In this document: piece after piece, positions 11,225-18,928 of the stretch | Layout: each line of letters opens with the position of its first letter | Numbering within the stretch: position 1 is the first letter of the stretch | Origin: Bifidobacterium sp. ESL0800 | Lineage (GTDB): Bacteria; Actinomycetota; Actinomycetes; Actinomycetales; Bifidobacteriaceae | NCBI RefSeq assembly: GCF_029395355.1 | Contig: NZ_CP113913.1 | Location: 682,001 to 746,000 of the forward strand | Reading direction: 5' to 3' | Length of the DNA stretch: 64,000 nucleotides | The notes under the pieces: model-generated | The model's database searches: none | Told to the model about the DNA's origin: nothing | What the model saw: the letters and a program-made list of their open reading frames with translations, nothing else | Translations under genes and position numbers: made by a program

Positions 11225-11539
11225 AGATATCACGAGGGGAATGTGAGTCGTGAGTTTGTTTTGTGCTTTCGACTTGCATTCCTGTTTTTAAATCCAAGAT
11301 ATTGGTTCCGCAACGTTCGCCTTCAATGATGGACGCACGTCACGTTTGGTTTTACCTAGGGTACCCGTGCAGTAAGCTCGCATATTTTAGCGTATTTATT
11401 TGTCCGTTTTCAATGGCTCTGATTTGTTATTCCTGTCTTTCGTCTTGATGACCCAAATCCCTTATTCTTCCGCGCCACGCCGATAGTAGTGTTACCGTTG
11501 CGTTTGTGCTAAACTTTTCTTTCGGTGCTTTGCACTGTT
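11225..11539. other. Intergenic spacer between cmk-der and tRNA-Pro
   Basis: This 315-bp stretch is lower in GC than the flanking genes. I find no convincing coding frame, hairpin terminator or repeat. It presumably holds the tRNA-Pro promoter. Confidence 0.6.
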
Positions 11540-11688
<149 letters not shown>

Positions 11689-11749
11689 CACGATGACCGC
11701 AGACCTCCGTCGTTTTCGGCACCTGTGACGGTAGCGGAGTATGGGCCAC

Positions 11750-11945
11750 AATGTGTGTCCAAAATCAGCATCGAAGCACTGAGAGAGTATGCAAAGAGCA
11801 GGTTTGAATCTCTCGTTGCCAATCTTAAAGAGCTTTTATGCTATATGGCAGAACGATTCGATGCTGATTTTGGACACGCATTCATGATATACTCTCCGCG
11901 TATGCCCCGGACAAGCCTCTGGTTTCCGAACCAAGCTCCCGGGGC
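11750..11945 (+). ncRNA. Structured element, left copy (DUF3800-type RNA relic?)
   Basis: Two 26-bp arms at 11750-11775 and 11857-11882 are inverted repeats with a single difference that becomes a G-U wobble in RNA; the loop is 81 nt. They are followed by a nested hairpin at 11904-11945 (GCCCCGG with CCGGGGC around GGTT-TCCG-AACC). The layout and the loop text around CTATATGGCAGAA match the element upstream of the DUF3800 gene at 15.56 kb, but here no DUF3800 gene follows. A frame crosses this block, but it reads through the pairing arms and is not convincing. Confidence 0.4.
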
Positions 11946-12159
11946 TTTGTCTTTCTACGATGCGGCAGAAACTTGGGCACAAGCCTCTTGGCTGGCTCTC
12001 ATATTGTTCCCTTCCATTCGCGGATCTTCCATTACTGGCAATCGTATCAGTCCGATTGATTTAAGACGGAAATCCGCTGGTAATGGCTATTGAGCCTTTC
12101 ATCATCCGGTTCCGTCAAATTTGAGTATGGCCAGCAGCGTGAGAATGGTGTATTCGGTT

Positions 12160-12606
12160 TTATTCGTTGTCTGGCTTCTCGAGTTTGTCTGGCAGTAGGT
12201 TGCTGTGGTATTCGGCGCGTCCGGCTTGGACGTCGTCGTAGAAACGTTGCTTGCGGTCGATGTATGCGATGGAGTCTCTGATTTCCTTGACCTGGGCTTG
12301 CAGCTCATGGCGCTTGGCGTCCAGCATGCTCTGTCGTTCGGGAATGGAGGACCGGCCCCCTAAGCAGAGGTCCCTGTACTGCTTCATCTCCTTGATGCCC
12401 ATGCCGCAGCGGCGCAGGCATCCAAGGCCCTCCAGCCAGGCGACTTGGTGCTCATCGAAGACGCGATGGTTGCGTTCGTCGCGTTTGAGTCCAGGCACGA
12501 GACCTTCGTTGCAGTAGAATTTCAGCGCCTCGTAGTTCATGCCGATACGCCCGCACGTCTCTTTCATCGTGTACAGATGCCTGTGTTCTTCTGCTGCGTC
12601 CATCAT
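12160..12606 (-). CDS. MerR-family transcriptional regulator
   Basis: 148 aa. An N-terminal MerR winged helix (YTMKETCGRIGMNYEALKFYCNEGLVPGLKRDERNHRVFDEHQVAWL, shown here only in part by its YTMKETCGRIGM start) is followed by a long dimerisation coiled coil from about residue 85 (ERQSMLDAKRHELQAQVKEI). No metal-binding cysteine cluster is visible, so it is of the small-molecule-sensing type. It is divergent from an aldo/keto reductase gene, and a promoter with the 19-bp MerR spacer lies between them. The second ATG (12603) is an equally good start. Confidence 0.88.
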   Translation of the reverse strand: MMDAAEEHRHLYTMKETCGRIGMNYEALKFYCNEGLVPGLKRDERNHRVFDEHQVAWLEGLGCLRRCGMGIKEMKQYRDLCLGGRSSIPERQSMLDAKRHELQAQVKEIRDSIAYIDRKQRFYDDVQAGRAEYHSNLLPDKLEKPDNE

Positions 12607-12706
12607 AAGGGTTTCCTGTTCCGTCGAAGTCTCGGGTTGGTTGTCGTCATTATCGCACGTCGTGCGGGGTCTCAGCGTCCGGTTGTTACTACCGGTGTGT
12701 CGCGGT

Positions 12707-12737
12707 TTGACCGGTAGCTGCTACCGGAGGATATCGT
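12707..12737 (+). promoter_or_regulatory. MerR-type promoter with 19-bp spacer and palindromic operator
   Basis: TTGACC (12707-12712) and TATCGT (12732-12737) are separated by exactly 19 bp, the overlong spacer used by MerR-activated promoters. A perfect palindrome CCGGTAGCTGCTACCGG (12711-12727) sits in the spacer. A further half-site ACTACCGGT lies at about 12689. It drives the aldo/keto reductase gene starting at 12779. Confidence 0.75.
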
Positions 12738-12778
12738 GTGGAATCAGCTGGATACAACGGCAATCGAAAGGAACGATA

Positions 12779-13651
12779 ATGAGGAACATTGCTTTGAGCA
12801 ACGGGGTTGAGATGCCCCAGATTGGTTACGGCGTCTTCCAGATAGGTGGTGACGAATGTGCGCGCTGCGTGCGCGAGGCGATCGAGACCGGCTACCGTCA
12901 CATCGACACCGCCCAGTCGTATTTCAACGAGGCTGAGGTGGGCGAGGGTATCCGGCAATCCGGCATCGCACGGAAGGACCTGTTCGTCGCGACCAAGGTG
13001 TGGATCAGCAACTACGGCTATGAGAACACGCTGAGATCCATCGACGGTTCACTGCGAAAGCTGGGAACCGATTATCTCGACCTCGTGCTGCTGCACCAGC
13101 CGTTCGCGGACTGTTACGGGGCGTGGCATGCGCTCGAGAAGCTTTACAATGACGGCGTTGCTCGCGCGATCGGCGTGAGCAACTTCTACCCGGACCGCCT
13201 CGCGGACATGGCCGCGTTCAACGGGATCGCCCCGATGGTCGACCAGGTGGAGACCCATCCGTTCGACCAACAGGCCGCCGCTCACATGAACATGGACCGG
13301 CTTGGCGTCGTGCACGAGGCGTGGGCCCCGTTCGGTGAGGGCAGGTCCGGCATGTTCGACAACCCTGTTCTGCGGTCCATCGCCCGACGGAACGGAAAAT
13401 CGGTCGCGCAGGTCATCCTGCGATGGCTGACCCAGCGCAGAATCGTGGTCTTGCCCAAGACCACTCATAAGGCTCGCATGGCCGAGAACCTCGACATCTT
13501 CGATTTCGAACTGAGCGGCGACGACATGGCCGCGATTAGGGGACTCGACACGGAGACGAGCCTGTTCTTCGACCACCGCACGCCCGAGGCCGTCGACCGG
13601 TTCGTCGGTTACGCAAAAGAACGAGCCGGTCGTGAGACCGACTGCAAGTAA
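12779..13651 (+). CDS. Aldo/keto reductase
   Basis: NADPH-dependent carbonyl reductase of the AKR superfamily, 290 aa in a TIM-barrel. The catalytic tetrad is readable: Asp and Tyr in YRHIDTAQSYFNE (about residues 39-51), Lys in ATKVW (about 75) and His in LLHQP (about 107). VLPKTTHKARMAENL near the C-terminus is the cofactor-phosphate site. ATG 12779 follows AAAGGA at 12767-12772. The divergent MerR gene probably controls it, suggesting an inducible response to a reactive aldehyde or ketone. The substrate cannot be inferred. Confidence 0.92.
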   Translation: MRNIALSNGVEMPQIGYGVFQIGGDECARCVREAIETGYRHIDTAQSYFNEAEVGEGIRQSGIARKDLFVATKVWISNYGYENTLRSIDGSLRKLGTDYLDLVLLHQPFADCYGAWHALEKLYNDGVARAIGVSNFYPDRLADMAAFNGIAPMVDQVETHPFDQQAAAHMNMDRLGVVHEAWAPFGEGRSGMFDNPVLRSIARRNGKSVAQVILRWLTQRRIVVLPKTTHKARMAENLDIFDFELSGDDMAAIRGLDTETSLFFDHRTPEAVDRFVGYAKERAGRETDCK

Positions 13652-13819
13652 CGTTTCACTTCGTCGGCGAGCCCATTCTGGGCAGGATATGGTTTCGGGC
13701 GGCCGACGCCGATCTATACCGCTTATTGATGAATTACGCAAGCTTGTCGACAGAGCGGAAATCACAGGAAGCATGTGATGGGTCGGAAGTCACGCCATTG
13801 GTTTTGCCGGGAGTTCCCG
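13652..13819. other. Spacer with inverted repeat between AKR and nhaA
   Basis: The 168-bp gap between two converging genes contains CGTCGGC and GCCGACG arms about 35 bp apart, which may form a shared terminator. No T-run follows, so this is weak. Confidence 0.4.
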
Positions 13820-15055
13820 TTACTCGTTGGAATGTTTGCGATGTCCGGCTATGAGCAGTTCGGACGATCCTATGAGCGCGGCGGTGATGGATCCGGCGAG
13901 GACGCCAATTTTGGCGATGCCGGAGTAGACCGGGTCGGCGAAGGCGAGGTCGGCCATGAGGAAGGCGACCGTGAACCCGATGCCGCACAGCTGGGCCATG
14001 CCCATCTCCTCAAGAGCGGCGATTCGTGCCGTACCCGTTCCCTTCTTGCTTCGGACCAGCGGCCGGCGCCCCGAGCCCAGTCCGCAGAGATGGCAGGCCT
14101 TTCCGGCCAAGGTGACGCCGAGCGGCTTCCCGATGACCAGACCAAAGAACACGCCCAGGAATATGGGACTTGCCAGAGTGAGGATGTTCATGCCATGCAA
14201 GGAGACTCCCATGGCGAAGAAAGCGAAGACGGGCAGGACGATCAGCGAGGAGAACGGCCCGATGGCGTTCGACCACCGTTCGGCGCGGACACGGGTCTTC
14301 GCGTGCATTGGACGGCCGGGCGCGAGCAGACCGAGGACGACCCCGGCGATGGTGGGATGGATGCTCGAGAGCAATGCCATGTACCATGCGACCAGAGCGA
14401 CCGGAGCCATGAGCAGACATATGGGCTTTTCCACCCGTGCGAGCAGCCACCACGCCAGCAGACACAACGCCAGAGGTATAAGCGCCCATAGTCGGCCGCC
14501 ATGCGAATAGACGACGGCGATGAGCAGTATGCCGATCACGTCGTCGGCCACGGCCAGGGTGGTCAGGAAAGGTGCCAGCCGTGACGCCCCCTTCCCGCCG
14601 GCCATCGCCAGCACGGCTACCGAGAAGGCGATGTCCGTGGCGGTAGGCACCGTCCATCCGCTTAGCGTAGAGGGAGATCCGGCATTGGCCAGCAGGTAGA
14701 GGAGTATCGGTGCCAGCACGCCGCCGACCGCCGCGATCACGGGGACGAGGGCATCGCGCACGCGGGAGAGCGAGCCCGTCGTCAGCTCGCATTTCAGATC
14801 GAGGCCGACCACAAGGAAGAAAACGGCCAACAGCCCGTCGCGCGCCCAATCGCCGAGCCCCATCGTCAATTCCGGCAGCGGAACGACGATGCGGAAATCA
14901 GCCACGCCACGATATAAGGGTTCCGTGGCCGGCAGATTCGCCAGTAGCAGACCCAGCACGGCCGCCGCCAGCATGAGCGCTCCAGAGCGCCTGCCATCGT
15001 GCGCGAAGTCGAGCAGGGCCGACCGTGTCATCGCGAACCTACGTGAAATGCCCAT
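13820..15055 (-). CDS. nhaA: Na+/H+ antiporter NhaA
   Basis: Secondary transporter exchanging cytoplasmic Na+ (or Li+) for protons; about 411 aa with 11-12 TM helices. Family motifs are present: VFFLVVGLDLK near residue 70, VPTATDIAFSVAVLAM, and LAVADDVIGILLIA, where the Asp pair is the ion-binding site. The C-terminal part is GMAQLCGIGFTVAFLMADLAF. The start is uncertain because no strong ribosome site is visible; ATG 15055 gives the usual length, ATG 15031 is an alternative. It lies inside the tRNA-Pro repeat island and is convergent with the aldo/keto reductase. Confidence 0.92.
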   Translation of the reverse strand: MGISRRFAMTRSALLDFAHDGRRSGALMLAAAVLGLLLANLPATEPLYRGVADFRIVVPLPELTMGLGDWARDGLLAVFFLVVGLDLKCELTTGSLSRVRDALVPVIAAVGGVLAPILLYLLANAGSPSTLSGWTVPTATDIAFSVAVLAMAGGKGASRLAPFLTTLAVADDVIGILLIAVVYSHGGRLWALIPLALCLLAWWLLARVEKPICLLMAPVALVAWYMALLSSIHPTIAGVVLGLLAPGRPMHAKTRVRAERWSNAIGPFSSLIVLPVFAFFAMGVSLHGMNILTLASPIFLGVFFGLVIGKPLGVTLAGKACHLCGLGSGRRPLVRSKKGTGTARIAALEEMGMAQLCGIGFTVAFLMADLAFADPVYSGIAKIGVLAGSITAALIGSSELLIAGHRKHSNE

Positions 15056-15291
15056 AATCAAAAATTCTAATAGATGGATGCTATTGCCGAGTCCAAGCCA
15101 CCAGGGCGACACCGTTTCCGCTTTCTCGAAGCATGGTTTGTCGTGTTCTGTGTAAAAGTACGGCATAGGTCGCCGTGATTGAGTAGTTTCGGGGCCTGCC
15201 TGCGCATGCATATACGTATGTGTCCGAATTATCGGAGCGCGGAAAGCCCAGACAGAATATTGGTCAAGTAAACAGGGTAGATGTCGCTTTC

Positions 15292-15311
15292 AGACACGAT
15301 TCAGACACGAT
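15292..15311 (+). repeat. Tandem AGACACGAT 9-mers (two copies)
   Basis: Copies at 15292-15300 and 15303-15311, spaced 11 bp, followed by TGACCTCCGT, as the left pair is followed by TGACCGCAGACCTCCGT. They lie about 130 bp upstream of the right-hand tRNA repeat. Candidate recombinase arm sites. Confidence 0.6.
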
Positions 15312-15440
15312 GACCTCCGTTATTTACCGTCACTAGTCGTCCCTACCGTTTTTCGGATCATCCTGATTATCGTTGCGATTCCTACGTTACCGGCATTTTC
15401 CAGCACTGTCCGTTACCAGTCGTTTCTACCGTCAATCCAG

Positions 15441-15549
15441 CAAGGGGTCGCGGGTTCAAATCCCGCCGACCCGACGAGAAAAGCCTGAAATTCCAAAGTT
15501 TTCAAGACATCGGAATTTCAGGCTTTTTCTTTTTTCAGACATGATTAGA
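15441..15549 (+). repeat. Right copy of 109-bp direct repeat (attR candidate)
   Basis: 106 of 109 positions match 11580-11688. It carries the 3' half of tRNA-Pro and a second copy of its terminator (15479-15531), but no 5' half, so it is not a functional tRNA gene. The distance between copies is 3861 bp. Confidence 0.9.
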
Positions 15550-15557
15550 GGGTTATA

Positions 15558-15830
15558 GGCCAGAATGTGTGTCCAAAAACAGTCCGGACTATTGAGGGAG
15601 TAAGCAAAGAGAAAATTCAAATCCCCGCAGCCGATCTCAAACAGCTTCTAAGCTATATGGCAGAACACTTCGATGCCTATTTTGAACACACATTCTGGCC
15701 GGTATTTCTGATGCTTCTGCTGAAACAAACTTGCATACTGAGATGTTCTCTGACACAATGAATAGTGCTTTATCCCGAAAGGGTAAGGCTCCAAGTCGCC
15801 GGGGGTATTCCCCCGGCATTACTTTATACG
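15558..15830 (+). ncRNA. Structured non-coding element upstream of the DUF3800 gene
   Basis: Inverted arms at 15558-15578 and 15680-15700 pair at 20 of 21 positions around a loop of about 100 nt. Two compact hairpins follow: 15767-15789 (GCTTTATCCC-GAAA-GGGTAAGGC, GNRA loop, one bulge) and 15798-15817 (GCCGGGGG-TATT-CCCCCGGC, perfect 8-bp stem). The DUF3800 start codon is 35 nt further on. Conserved RNA structures beside DUF3800 genes (the DUF3800 RNA motifs) have been described computationally, which fits, but I cannot say which motif, if any, this is. Confidence 0.5.
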
Positions 15831-15851
15831 CCGTATCGTCAGGGGACTCCG

Positions 15852-16526
15852 TTGAGCGAGCTGAGTATCTTCGTGGATGAATCCGGTGAGTGGGGCAAAT
15901 TATCCGAATACTATCTCATCACGCTTGTGCTGCATGTCCAATCTTCACCCATTGCTGAGCCCATCGAGCGATATGAGCGTCGTTTACGGGATTCTGGACT
16001 GCCCGATATCCCGTTTCACGCTGGTCCGTTGTTCAATGGTCACGACGATTATGGGAATATGCCTTTGGCGGATCGCAAGCGGCTGTTTTCCGCGTTCTTC
16101 ACGCTGGCTCGTTATCTCCCGTTCAGGTATGTGACATTCGCTCACCGAAAGAGCATGTTCGGCGATAACAAAACTCGGTTTGAGGCGCAGCTAAAACGTG
16201 ATTTGGCGAATTTCTTTCTCTCTCATCTCGATGAGTTCCAATCGTATGAGACAATCAAGGTATATTACGACAATGGCCAGCAAATCGTCACCAATGCTCT
16301 TCAATCGTCCATCGGCTATGCTCTGTCCAAAGAAGCTGTCATATACCGTGACGCTCAACCGAAGGATTACCGCCTCGAACAGGCAGCGGACTTGATGTGC
16401 ACCATCGAACTGACAGCGTTGAAATTTGAGGAAAAAGAAGACACGGCCACTGATCGTAAAATGTTCAGGAACCGTCGTGACTTTAAAAAGAACTATCTGA
16501 GAATTCTGAGACGCAAACAATTCTAA
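15852..16526 (+). CDS. DUF3800 domain protein
   Basis: 224 aa. It begins with the DUF3800 signature LSIFVDESGEWGK (acidic residues resembling an RNase H-like first strand), then FHAGPLFNG, a KVYYDNGQQ strand around residue 140 and a C-terminal DYRLEQAADLMCTIELT segment, consistent with a nuclease-like fold; activity is not established. TTG 15852 is chosen because AGGGGA precedes it and the domain begins immediately; upstream in-frame codons would run through the hairpins. Composition is clearly lower in GC than the neighbours, suggesting transfer. It stands alone after a structured RNA candidate and before AGACACGAT repeats. Confidence 0.8.
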   Translation: MSELSIFVDESGEWGKLSEYYLITLVLHVQSSPIAEPIERYERRLRDSGLPDIPFHAGPLFNGHDDYGNMPLADRKRLFSAFFTLARYLPFRYVTFAHRKSMFGDNKTRFEAQLKRDLANFFLSHLDEFQSYETIKVYYDNGQQIVTNALQSSIGYALSKEAVIYRDAQPKDYRLEQAADLMCTIELTALKFEEKEDTATDRKMFRNRRDFKKNYLRILRRKQF

Positions 16527-16559
16527 AGGTGGTTCCTCTAAGCATGTCTCTGTACTTCC

Positions 16560-16588
16560 AGACACGATAAGACACGATTGGACACGAT
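16560..16588 (+). repeat. Run of three AGACACGAT-like 9-mers
   Basis: AGACACGAT at 16560-16568 and 16570-16578 and GGACACGAT at 16580-16588, all in 10-bp register. They lie 33 bp after the DUF3800 stop, so the DUF3800 module is bounded by the tRNA repeat on one side and these repeats on the other. Confidence 0.6.
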
Positions 16589-16681
16589 TGCCGTAGATTT
16601 CAGTCTTTTCTGTTTGATAACCCAATAACTGACTTATTGAACAGCCCGATTTTCTTGATGCAATATCTTGCTGATTTCCAT

Positions 16682-17362
16682 TCATCGCGCATCGTTCATG
16701 CCGGCTTTATACCAGAGAACGGCTATGTTGACGCGCTCTCGGGCGTCGAGCTTGGCGAGGATGCGGCTCACCGTTTTCTTGGCGGAATCGGGCTGGATAC
16801 TCAAACGTTCGGCGATTTCGGCGTTTGACAGTCCCTCACTGACCAGGGAGGCGACCTCAAGTTCACGCCTGCCGAGCGTCGAGAAGCGGGCGCGCAGTTC
16901 GGCTTGCTCTGTTTCGGCGTTCGTTTTGGGGATTCCTCGCCTGATCACCTCGGCGGTGATGCGTGGTGTGAGGATCGCGTCGCCAACATATACGGAATGA
17001 ATCGCACGACACAGGTCGGCTGTATGTACGTCTTTGAGCAGGAATCCGGACGCGCCCGCTCCCAGAGCCCCGAACGCGTAATCGTCCTGGTCGTAGGTGG
17101 TCAGTATCAGAATCCTGATATTCGGATATCGCTGTTTGACTGCGGCGGTCGCGTCGATGCCGTCCATAATCGGCATACGCACATCCATCAGTATTACATC
17201 AGGCAATGGCTTACCCGCCGCTTGCAATGAAGCGAGCGCATCGAGTGCCACTTGCCCGTTTTCTGCCTGTCCGGTCACCTGAAGCTCGTGGTCTTTGGCG
17301 ACCATCAGAGCAAACCCCATTCTGGCCGGCCGCTGGTCGTCGACGATCATGACATGAATCAT
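16682..17362 (-). CDS. NarL/DesR-type response regulator
   Basis: 226 aa. The receiver domain (residues 1-120) has the acidic pocket VDDQ and phospho-acceptor Asp in VILMDVRMPIMDG (about residue 58), with the conserved Thr in ILTTY and Lys in FLLKD. A LuxR helix-turn-helix follows (EVASLVSEGLSNAEIAERL, near residue 175). Its start overlaps the stop of the kinase gene by 4 bp, so the two are co-translated. Its likely targets are the ABC genes directly upstream on the same strand. Confidence 0.94.
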   Translation of the reverse strand: MIHVMIVDDQRPARMGFALMVAKDHELQVTGQAENGQVALDALASLQAAGKPLPDVILMDVRMPIMDGIDATAAVKQRYPNIRILILTTYDQDDYAFGALGAGASGFLLKDVHTADLCRAIHSVYVGDAILTPRITAEVIRRGIPKTNAETEQAELRARFSTLGRRELEVASLVSEGLSNAEIAERLSIQPDSAKKTVSRILAKLDARERVNIAVLWYKAGMNDAR

Positions 17363-18852
17363 ATCTGCACGCCGCCTTGGAATTGCCTATCAACGGGTTC
17401 GGTCAGAGACGGGATATATGCCTTCACCGTCCAACCGTCGGCATCCGGCCCAGCGGCAAACGTACCGCTTACCCTTTCGACGCTTTTTTCGAGCCGCGTC
17501 AATCCCGTACCGTCGCTGTGTTCGATTGATTCCAGAGAGATGGCATCGGCATGTTTGAATCCCGGTTGATCTGCTCCGGCGTCTCGCTGTGAATCGGCAA
17601 GACCTGTCTCGTCCTTCTGGCCATTGGGAATAGCCGAATTTTTCTCGACAACATTGTCTTGATTCGGTCCATCCGCTGATTTCCCGTTGTCACGCACGGC
17701 AATCGCGATGCCGCCGCGCCCGTCATGGTCCCAGGAGACGACGATTCTACTGACTCCCTGCCCGTGCCGAATCGCGTTGGTGATGGATTCGCGGGTGATG
17801 ATGAAGCTCAAGTCCGCCTGTTGCGGATCCTGCGGTCGACGTCCGGTTTCCGTCAAGGCCGTGGCGATGCCGATTTGTCGGGAATGGCCCAGAATGGGTT
17901 CGATGTCGTCCCAATCGTGCAGAACATCCTGAATAGGCATGATTGCGTTGCGGCTTTGTATATCTCTTTCGATATCGCCGGCAACTTTCGGTACGGCACT
18001 ATGGGAATTCTTCTGATTGGTATGCCCGTCTTTGCTTTGATTATCCGGCTGCAGCGCCTTCACTGCGGTTCGGGTGTCCGCAAGCCCCTGACGTGCCAAA
18101 TCGTTGATCATACCGATGGCATCGTCAATCTCAGGCTTGTCGCTTACGTCATCCAATCCTTCGGAAAGGGCGATGATGGCGGTGAGGTCGTGGCCAACGC
18201 TATCGTGGAGTTCCGCCGCTATCCGCGACTGTCTCACGGCCTTGTCACGTTGCAACGCCAATTTCTCACCACGTTCCTGCTCATCGTGCAATGCTTGCTC
18301 GGACCGCCGATGTTCCCTGCAGTTTCGTACCATCATCCCGGTTGCGACGAAGATGACGTAGAGCAGAACGAGTGGGTAGAGAAAGTTGGTCAACCCGGAA
18401 TCCTGATGCCATACGGTCGCCAAAACCACGCTGCCCAATCCCAGCAGGCCGGCAGCAGTAAGCCCGCATACCCGTAATGGCATGCTTTCATTGCCAGACG
18501 CCGCAAAGTACAAGGCAACCGCCCAAGGCACCGACAGATAACTGAAGGCCGAACCGTAAAGCGCTGAGACTAGCAGGAGCAAAGCTGTTTCCGCCAGTAG
18601 CATTTCGAATGGCCAACGACGGCAGAACCATATCCCGACCACCGCCACAACGACGATCAGAACGAATGATGGCATCGTCCACGTATTGGCCGATATCGCC
18701 ACACGCAAGGTCGAATTGGCAATATGGGGAACAAGCAGCAGACGGGTGACGATCACGGTCTCGTACAAGGCACAGAGCACGGCAAGGACATGGGCGCCGT
18801 TCATTCGAGACCAAGACTGACGCAACCGATTCATCGGCTTTGCTTCCCTCAT
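17359..18852 (-). CDS. Sensor histidine kinase (HisKA_3, NarL/DesK type)
   Basis: 497 aa. Five or six TM helices (residues 18-170) with almost no extracellular domain form an intramembrane-sensing module. A coiled coil leads to the phospho-acceptor box RIAAELHDSVGHDLTAII (about residue 215). The ATPase region shows ITRESITNAIRHGQG (N-box) and AVRDNGKS, with an unusually long Ser/Asp/Gln-rich insertion between the G-boxes (about residues 405-450). ATG 18852 has GGAGGA upstream; an in-frame ATG at 18867 would overlap that site. Intramembrane kinases beside ABC genes usually sense cell-envelope-active peptides. Confidence 0.9.
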   Translation of the reverse strand: MREAKPMNRLRQSWSRMNGAHVLAVLCALYETVIVTRLLLVPHIANSTLRVAISANTWTMPSFVLIVVVAVVGIWFCRRWPFEMLLAETALLLLVSALYGSAFSYLSVPWAVALYFAASGNESMPLRVCGLTAAGLLGLGSVVLATVWHQDSGLTNFLYPLVLLYVIFVATGMMVRNCREHRRSEQALHDEQERGEKLALQRDKAVRQSRIAAELHDSVGHDLTAIIALSEGLDDVSDKPEIDDAIGMINDLARQGLADTRTAVKALQPDNQSKDGHTNQKNSHSAVPKVAGDIERDIQSRNAIMPIQDVLHDWDDIEPILGHSRQIGIATALTETGRRPQDPQQADLSFIITRESITNAIRHGQGVSRIVVSWDHDGRGGIAIAVRDNGKSADGPNQDNVVEKNSAIPNGQKDETGLADSQRDAGADQPGFKHADAISLESIEHSDGTGLTRLEKSVERVSGTFAAGPDADGWTVKAYIPSLTEPVDRQFQGGVQI

Positions 18853-18928
18853 ACTGTCCTCCTCCACGATGGCCGTACCGTTCTCTTCGCTCCATTATGG
18901 TTGATTTGGCGTATAACTTTGTAGCCCA

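Noticed and set aside
11725..12093. A 122-aa protein after tRNA-Pro
   Set aside because: No ribosome site, reads through pairing arms and a nested hairpin, and its second half is unrelated to the counterpart at 15.6 kb. The shared peptide is kept only as a low-confidence alternative in the findings.
13775..14491. A 238-aa plus-strand frame opposite nhaA
   Set aside because: Charged low-complexity composition antisense to an intact membrane transporter.
15441..15514. A second tRNA-Pro gene
   Set aside because: The 5' half (acceptor strand, D-arm and anticodon) is missing, so only the att-like 3' part is present.
15558..15700. Retron-like non-coding RNA suggested by paired outer arms
   Set aside because: No reverse transcriptase gene is present nearby, and the adjacent gene is DUF3800.
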